Notes under the pieces: generated by a model | The model's database searches: none | Seen by the model: the letters and a program-made list of their open reading frames with translations, nothing else | What the model was told of the DNA's origin: nothing | Made by a program: the position numbers and the translations under genes | Assembly (NCBI GenBank): GCA_963825565.1 | Contig: CAWGTW010000002.1 | Span: 186,001 to 250,000 of the forward strand | Length of the DNA: 64,000 nt | Origin: JBFGCT01 sp963825565 | GTDB lineage: Bacteria > Actinomycetota > Acidimicrobiia > Acidimicrobiales > Ilumatobacteraceae | Direction: 5' to 3' | Shown here: in pieces, positions 59,644 through 64,000 of the stretch | How the letters are laid out: every line of letters starts with the position of its first letter | Position numbering within the stretch: the first letter of the stretch is position 1

Positions 59644-60198
59644 ATGGTCGTGGCCATCATCGTGATCGTCGTGCTGCTCGTGCTGATCGCCGTCGTCATC
59701 GGCATGTACAACGGGCTGATCCGTCGCCGCAACCAGGTCGAGAACTCCTGGTCGCAGATCGACGTCCAGTTGAAGCGGCGCCTCGATCTCATTCCGAACC
59801 TGGTCGAGACGGTCAAGGGGTACGCAGCGCACGAGCGCGAGACCCTGCAGGCGGTCATCGACGCCCGCAACGCGGCGATCTCGGCGCCCGATACCCCTCG
59901 CGAGCAGGCCCAGGCCGACGGCGTGCTGACCGGGGCACTGCGCCAGTTGTTCGCCCTCAGCGAGGCGTACCCCGACCTCAAGGCCAACCAGAACTTCCTC
60001 GCGCTGCAAGAGGAGCTGACCGCGACCGAGGGGCGCGTCGCCTACTCGCGGCAGTTCTACAACGACAGCGTGCTCGACTACAACACCCGGATCGAGCAGT
60101 TCCCGACGCTCATCTTCGCCCGGATGCTCCACTTCGAGCGGCGCGAGTACTTCGAGGCTGACGAGGCCGCGCGCTCCGCACCGAGCGTCGAGTTCTGA
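59644..60198 (+). CDS. lemA: LemA family protein
   Basis: 184 residues. One N-terminal transmembrane helix (VVAIIVIVVLLVLIAVVIG), then the LemA helical bundle with RNQVENSWSQIDVQLKRRLDLIPNLVETVKGY and YNDSVLDYNTRIEQFPT in its parts. Function is not fixed; it is often coded beside htpX, as here, in envelope-stress modules. ATG 59644 has TAGACT (59631-59636) seven bases upstream, so a new unit starts here after pimA. htpX follows after 31 bases. Confidence 0.9.
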   Translation: MVVAIIVIVVLLVLIAVVIGMYNGLIRRRNQVENSWSQIDVQLKRRLDLIPNLVETVKGYAAHERETLQAVIDARNAAISAPDTPREQAQADGVLTGALRQLFALSEAYPDLKANQNFLALQEELTATEGRVAYSRQFYNDSVLDYNTRIEQFPTLIFARMLHFERREYFEADEAARSAPSVEF

Positions 60199-60229
60199 CG
60201 CACTCACAGATCGCAAGTCACCCCCAAAC

Positions 60230-61136
60230 ATGTTCGAACTCATCAGGTCGAACAAGCGCCGCAGCGTCGTGCTGGTCGCTTCGTTCGTGCTCATCGTGGC
60301 GCTGGTCGGCGCGGCGTTCGGCTTCGTCGTCGGCAACGGCCCGGTCTTCACGCTGGTCGCGCTCGTGGTCAGCGGAGCGGTCGCGTTCGGGTCCTACTGG
60401 AAGGCGGACTCGATCGCGCTGTCGATCAGCCGTGCCCGGCCGGCCGGGCGCGAGGAGTACCCGCGCTTGCACAACCTGGTCGAAGGGCTGTGCATCGCAG
60501 CCGGGCTGCCCAAGCCGCGGCGTGTACATCGTCGACGACCCGGCGCCGAATGCCTTCGCCACCGGTCGCAACCCCGACCATGCGGCGATCGCGGTGACGA
60601 CCGGCCTGCTCGACATGCTCGACCGGGTCGAGCTGGAAGGCGTTGTCGCGCACGAGCTGAGCCACATCCGGAACTACGACATCCTGGTCTCCACGCTGGC
60701 GGTCACGATGGTCGGCGCGGTGGCGCTGCTCGCCGACCTCGGGATCCGGATGATGTGGTGGAACGGCGGTCGCATCGCCCGCCGCGGGGACCGTTCGAAC
60801 ACCAACAACCCGCTGGCGCTGTTCGGGTTCGCGCTGCTGATCCTGGCGCCGCTCATCGGCAAGGCGATGCAGGCGACGATCTCGCGCCGCCGCGAGACCC
60901 TCGCCGACGTCAGTGCGTGCCAGCTGACCCGCTACCCGCCCGGCCTGATCTCCGCGCTCGAGAAGCTCCAGGCCGACACGACGGTGACCCACAGCGCGTC
61001 GACGGCGACGGCACACTTGTGGATCGAACAACCAATGACCGGTGTCGGCGACGCCGGCCGCCTACGAGGAGTGCACAAGATGTTCGACACCCACCCACCG
61101 CTCGACGAGCGGATCGCATTGCTGAGGGAGTTGTGA
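60230..61136 (+). CDS. htpX: HtpX-type membrane zinc metalloprotease (one frameshift)
   Basis: M48-family protease. Two N-terminal transmembrane helices, then the zinc motif HELSH (in VVAHELSHIRNYD), two more helices, the third ligand in RRETLAD, and ALEKLQADT and FDTHPPLDERI near the end. The frame changes at CCGCGGCG (60515-60522), inside LPKPRGVYIVDDPAPNAFATG; adding a CG or removing one G restores it. HtpX degrades misfolded membrane proteins. The stop TGA overlaps the DUF3048 ATG by one base. Confidence 0.87.
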
Positions 61137-62306
61137 TGACCAGATCACGATCGATTGCCGTGCTCGTCGCCGGCGGACTGCTCGCCGGCGCGTGTAGCGG
61201 CGGCGGTGACTCCGCGGACGACACGACGACGACCGCCGCTGCGACGACGACCACCGAGGTGACGACGACGACGGTCGCCGCTGCCAGCACCACGACGTCG
61301 ACGTCGACTCGACCACCACCACGACCACGCTGCCGGCGATCCTGCGCCAACCGCTGACCGGCGAGCCACTGGCCGACGAGGACGAGATCATCGTCCGGCC
61401 GGCGCTGGCGGTGAAGATCGACAACCATCCCGGCGCCCGCCCGAACCACTCCGGGCTGGCCGTCGCCGACATCGTGTTCGAAGAGATCGTCGAGGGCCAG
61501 CTCACCCGGTTCCTCGCCATCTTCCACTCGACCGGTTCCGATCCGGTCGGACCGATCCGCTCGGGCAGGGAGCAGGACCCGGCACTGGTCCAGTCGCTCG
61601 ACTTCCCGCTGTTCGCCTGGAGCGGCGGCAACCCGGGCGTGACCCGGCTGATCGCCGACTCGCTGCTGGTCGACCTCAACGCCGTGCGCGGCGGACGGGG
61701 GTACTACCGGGGGCCGGGGAGCGCACCGCACAACCTCTACAACGACACCGAGTCGCTGTGGGCCCAGACGCCCGCCGACCATCCCGGGCCACCGCCGCAG
61801 CAGCTCGAGTATCTCCGACCCGAGGACGACTTCGTCGGCGACGAGGAGGTCGGCTACGTCGACGTCGGCGTCGGACAGGTCTTCGTCCGCTGGGAGTGGG
61901 ACGACGCCTCCGGGAAGTGGCTCCGCCTCCAGGGTGGGTCGGAGCACAACGACGCGGTGTTCGGGCGCATCGCCGCAACGAACGTGATCGTGATGGCGAC
62001 GCCGTACGGTCGCAGCTCGATCGACGGTTCGAGCCCCGAGGCCAAGACGGTCGGCAGCGGCGCGGCGTACGTCTTCGTCGACGGCCAGGTCGTCGTCGGC
62101 GAGTGGGCCGCCTGACCGCCGAAGCGCCGCTGGCGTTCTTCGACGCCGCCGGCGACCCGCTGTTGCTCGCCCCCGGCAACACGTGGATCGAGCTGGCGGT
62201 CGACCCCGCGCCGATCGAGTGCGTTCCCGCCGGGCTGACTGTTACCACCGGCACCCGGGTCCGACGCGGCCGGTTGGCGCCCGGCGAAAGTACGCTGTCC
62301 CCATGA
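61136..62306 (+). CDS. DUF3048 lipoprotein (two frameshifts)
   Basis: About 390 residues, YerB/DUF3048 family. A signal with lipobox LLAGAC is followed by a threonine-rich linker of DTTTTAAATTTT type. Then, in a second frame, come LAVKIDNHPGARPNHSGLAVADIVFEE and GPIRSGREQD, and in a third frame LAFFDAAGDPLLLAPGNTWIELAV. The breaks are at about 61305 and 62108. The homologue in Bacillus (YerB) is a cell-surface lipoprotein; a related fold binds or cleaves unknown substrates. The ATG start shares a base with the htpX stop; the TGA end overlaps pdxS by four bases. Confidence 0.8.
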
Positions 62307-63190
62307 GCGACGGTCGTACGACAGGCACGTTCCCGGTCAAGCGCGGCTTGGCCGAGATGATGAAGGGTGGCGTCATCATGGATGTCGTCAACCCCGAGCA
62401 GGCCAAGGTCGCCGAGGATGCGGGTGCGGTCGCGGTGATGGCGCTCGAGCGGGTACCTGCCGACATCCGGCGCGACGGTGGCGTCGCCCGGATGAGCGAT
62501 CCGGAGATGATCGACGGCATCCAGGCCGCGGTGTCGATCCCGGTGATGGCCAAGGCGCGCATCGGGCACTTCGTCGAGGCCCAGATCCTCCAGTCGCTCG
62601 GCGTCGACTTCGTCGACGAGTCCGAGGTGCTGACCCCGGCCGACGAGGCGCACCACATCGACAAGTGGGCGTTCGACGTTCCGTTCGTCTGCGGGGCGAC
62701 CAACCTCGGCGAAGCGCTGCGGCGGATCTCCGAGGGTGCGGCGATGATCCGCTCGAAGGGCGAGGCCGGCACCGGCAACGTCGTCGAGGCGGTGCGCCAC
62801 CTGCGTTCGATCATCGGCGACATGAAACGGATCACGCAGGCCGACCCCGCCGAGTTGTTCGACTGGGCCAAGCGGCTCCAGGCGCCGGTCCAGCTCGTAC
62901 AGGAGATCGCGGAGACCGGCAAGCTGCCCGTCCCGCTCTTCTGCGCCGGCGGCCTGGCGACGCCCGCCGACGCGGCGCTGGCGATGCAGCTCGGTGCCGA
63001 GGCGGTCTTCGTCGGGTCGGGCATCTTCAAGTCCGACGACCCCTCGCCGCGGGCGAAGGCGATCGTCGAAGCCACGACCCACTTCAACGACCCGGCGATC
63101 CTCGCCAAGGTCAGCAGGGGGCTCGGTGCGCCGATGACCGGTATCGGGATGGACGAGATCAACGAGCGATATGCCGACCGGGGCTGGTGA
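62303..63190 (+). CDS. pdxS: Pyridoxal 5'-phosphate synthase subunit PdxS
   Basis: 295 residues, TIM barrel. Begins GTFPVKRGLAEMMKGGVIMDV; catalytic lysine in VMAKARIGHFVEA; phosphate loop region GEAGTGNVVEAV; CAGGLATPADAALAM and GSGIF at the end. It condenses ribose 5-phosphate, glyceraldehyde 3-phosphate and ammonia to PLP with PdxT as glutaminase. ATG 62303 overlaps the DUF3048 stop and has TACGCT (62291-62296) six bases upstream, so it may also be transcribed alone as a leaderless mRNA. It overlaps pdxT. Confidence 0.96.
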   Translation: MSDGRTTGTFPVKRGLAEMMKGGVIMDVVNPEQAKVAEDAGAVAVMALERVPADIRRDGGVARMSDPEMIDGIQAAVSIPVMAKARIGHFVEAQILQSLGVDFVDESEVLTPADEAHHIDKWAFDVPFVCGATNLGEALRRISEGAAMIRSKGEAGTGNVVEAVRHLRSIIGDMKRITQADPAELFDWAKRLQAPVQLVQEIAETGKLPVPLFCAGGLATPADAALAMQLGAEAVFVGSGIFKSDDPSPRAKAIVEATTHFNDPAILAKVSRGLGAPMTGIGMDEINERYADRGW

Positions 63191-63803
63191 ACCGACCGGA
63201 CGCCACCGTCGGCCCGTCGTCGGCGTGCTCGCTCTCCAGGGGGCGTTCGCCGTCCACCGCGATCGCCTCCGCTCGCTCGGCGTCGATGCCCCGCTGATCC
63301 GCACCCCCGCGCAGTTGGCGGCGGTCGACGCGGTGGTGCTGCCCGGCGGGGAGAGCACGACGATGTCACGGTTGCTGACGACGAGCGGGCTGTTCGACGT
63401 GCTGAAGAGCGCCCTGGCCGACGGGATGCCCGTCTTCGGCACGTGCGCCGGAATGATCCTGTGCGCCACCGAGGTCCTCGACGGGCGGCCCGACCAGCGG
63501 GGCTTCGACCGCATCGACCTGACGGTGCGGCGCAACGGCTATGGCCGCCAGCTCGACAGCTTCGAGGCGGACCTCGATGTCGCCGGGCTCGACACCGCGT
63601 TCCACGCCGTGTTCATCCGCGCGCCGCTCGTCGAGCGGGCCGGACCCGACGTCGAGGTGTTGGCCCGCCACGACGGGGTACCGGTCCTGGTCCGCGACGG
63701 AAGCTGTACGGTGGCGGCGTTCCACCCCGAGTTGACCGACGATGCACGACTGCACGAGCTGTTCGTCGATTCGCTGGCGCTCGGCACGACGACTCTGGAG
63801 TAG
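63171..63803 (+). CDS. pdxT: Pyridoxal 5'-phosphate synthase glutaminase subunit PdxT
   Basis: 210 residues. Class I glutamine amidotransferase: VVGVLALQGAF start, LPGGESTTMSRLL oxyanion motif, nucleophile cysteine in FGTCAGMILCA, and the FHPEL His-Glu pair. It supplies ammonia to PdxS. ATG 63171 overlaps pdxS by 20 bases, implying tight coupling. yebC follows four bases after the stop, the arrangement pdxS-(tesB)-pdxT-yebC known from Mycobacterium. Confidence 0.93.
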   Translation: MPTGAGEPTGRHRRPVVGVLALQGAFAVHRDRLRSLGVDAPLIRTPAQLAAVDAVVLPGGESTTMSRLLTTSGLFDVLKSALADGMPVFGTCAGMILCATEVLDGRPDQRGFDRIDLTVRRNGYGRQLDSFEADLDVAGLDTAFHAVFIRAPLVERAGPDVEVLARHDGVPVLVRDGSCTVAAFHPELTDDARLHELFVDSLALGTTTLE

Positions 63804-63807
63804 CGAC

Positions 63808-64000
63808 ATGTCCGGCCATTCCAAATGGGCAACGATCAAGCACAAGAAGGGCGCCGCCGACAAGGCGCGCGGCAAGCTGTTCGCCAAGCTGGCGCGCCAG
63901 ATCGAGGTCGCGGCCAAGGCCGGTGGCGGTGCCGTCGACTCGAACCCCACCCTGCGCACTGCGGTCCAGAAGGCCAAGGCCGGCCGGATGACCAACGACG
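63808..64000 (+). CDS. yebC: YebC/PmpR-family protein, N-terminal part (cut by window edge)
   Basis: 64 codons visible. The start MSGHSKWATIKHKKGAADKAR and KLARQIEVAAKAGG are the highly conserved beginning of YebC/PmpR proteins, once thought to be transcription factors and now linked to translation of proline-rich stretches (known for the family). ATG 63808 has GGAG about seven bases before it, within the pdxT end. The gene continues past base 64000. Confidence 0.93.
   Translation, partial: MSGHSKWATIKHKKGAADKARGKLFAKLARQIEVAAKAGGGAVDSNPTLRTAVQKAKAGRMTND

Noticed and set aside
1..64000. CRISPR arrays, tRNA or rRNA genes, insertion sequences, prophage or defence islands
   Set aside because: No repeat-spacer array, cloverleaf, transposase or phage protein was recognised on either strand; the HNH gene stands alone.

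Overview
The window is very GC-rich, gene-dense DNA from an actinobacterium. Evidence: an MtrAB system, a mycobacterial-style division and wall (dcw) cluster with sepF and divIVA but no ftsA, a mycothiol ligase (mshC), an F420-dependent reductase, a proteasome activator (Bpa), an InhA-like FabI, and a phosphatidylinositol-mannoside (PIM) locus in the same order as in Mycobacterium (thrS-HIT-pgsA-patA-pimA, then pdxS/pdxT/yebC). The gene mix suggests class Acidimicrobiia (Ilumatobacter-like); that placement is inference.

Layout. 1-5 kb, minus strand: the N-terminal half of glycerol kinase, a small membrane protein, mtrA-mtrB plus a GerMN lipoprotein, an inositol-phosphatase-family gene and a small membrane protein. 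5-15 kb: dinB, a DUF3040 gene, a reverse-strand moxR-DUF58-transglutaminase operon, a degenerate ROK protein, an acyl-CoA dehydrogenase, a repeat-bearing spacer, a small conserved gene, an HNH nuclease and an LplA-like ligase. 15-33 kb: dcw cluster mraZ-rsmH-ftsL-ftsI-murE-mraY-murD-ftsW-murG-murC-murB-ftsQ-ftsZ-pgeF-yggS-sepF-divIVA. From mraZ to ftsQ nearly every stop overlaps the next start. murF is absent. 33-45 kb: ileS, a DksA-like gene, lspA, rluD, an Rrf2 regulator, a phosphodiesterase, bpa, dnaE, an unknown gene and a nitroreductase. 45-53 kb: a DUF255 thioredoxin-like protein, fabI, npdG, mshC, plsC, thrS. 53-64 kb: HIT, a membrane protein, pgsA, patA, a large GGDEF-EAL protein, pimA, lemA, htpX, a DUF3048 lipoprotein, pdxS, pdxT and the start of yebC.

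Three things stand out. (1) Ten genes, including essential wall genes, carry apparent frameshifts. Many are repaired by restoring one CG dinucleotide in an alternating C/G run, which points to systematic sequence error rather than gene decay. (2) At most transcription-unit heads a TANNNT hexamer lies 6-9 nt before the start codon, so leaderless mRNAs look like the norm; I used this to choose starts. (3) A cyclic-di-GMP GGDEF-EAL enzyme is translationally coupled inside the PIM operon.

I saw no rRNA, tRNA, CRISPR array, insertion sequence or phage genes. No gene-free stretch exceeds 300 bases; the longest is about 175 bases, before ftsZ.
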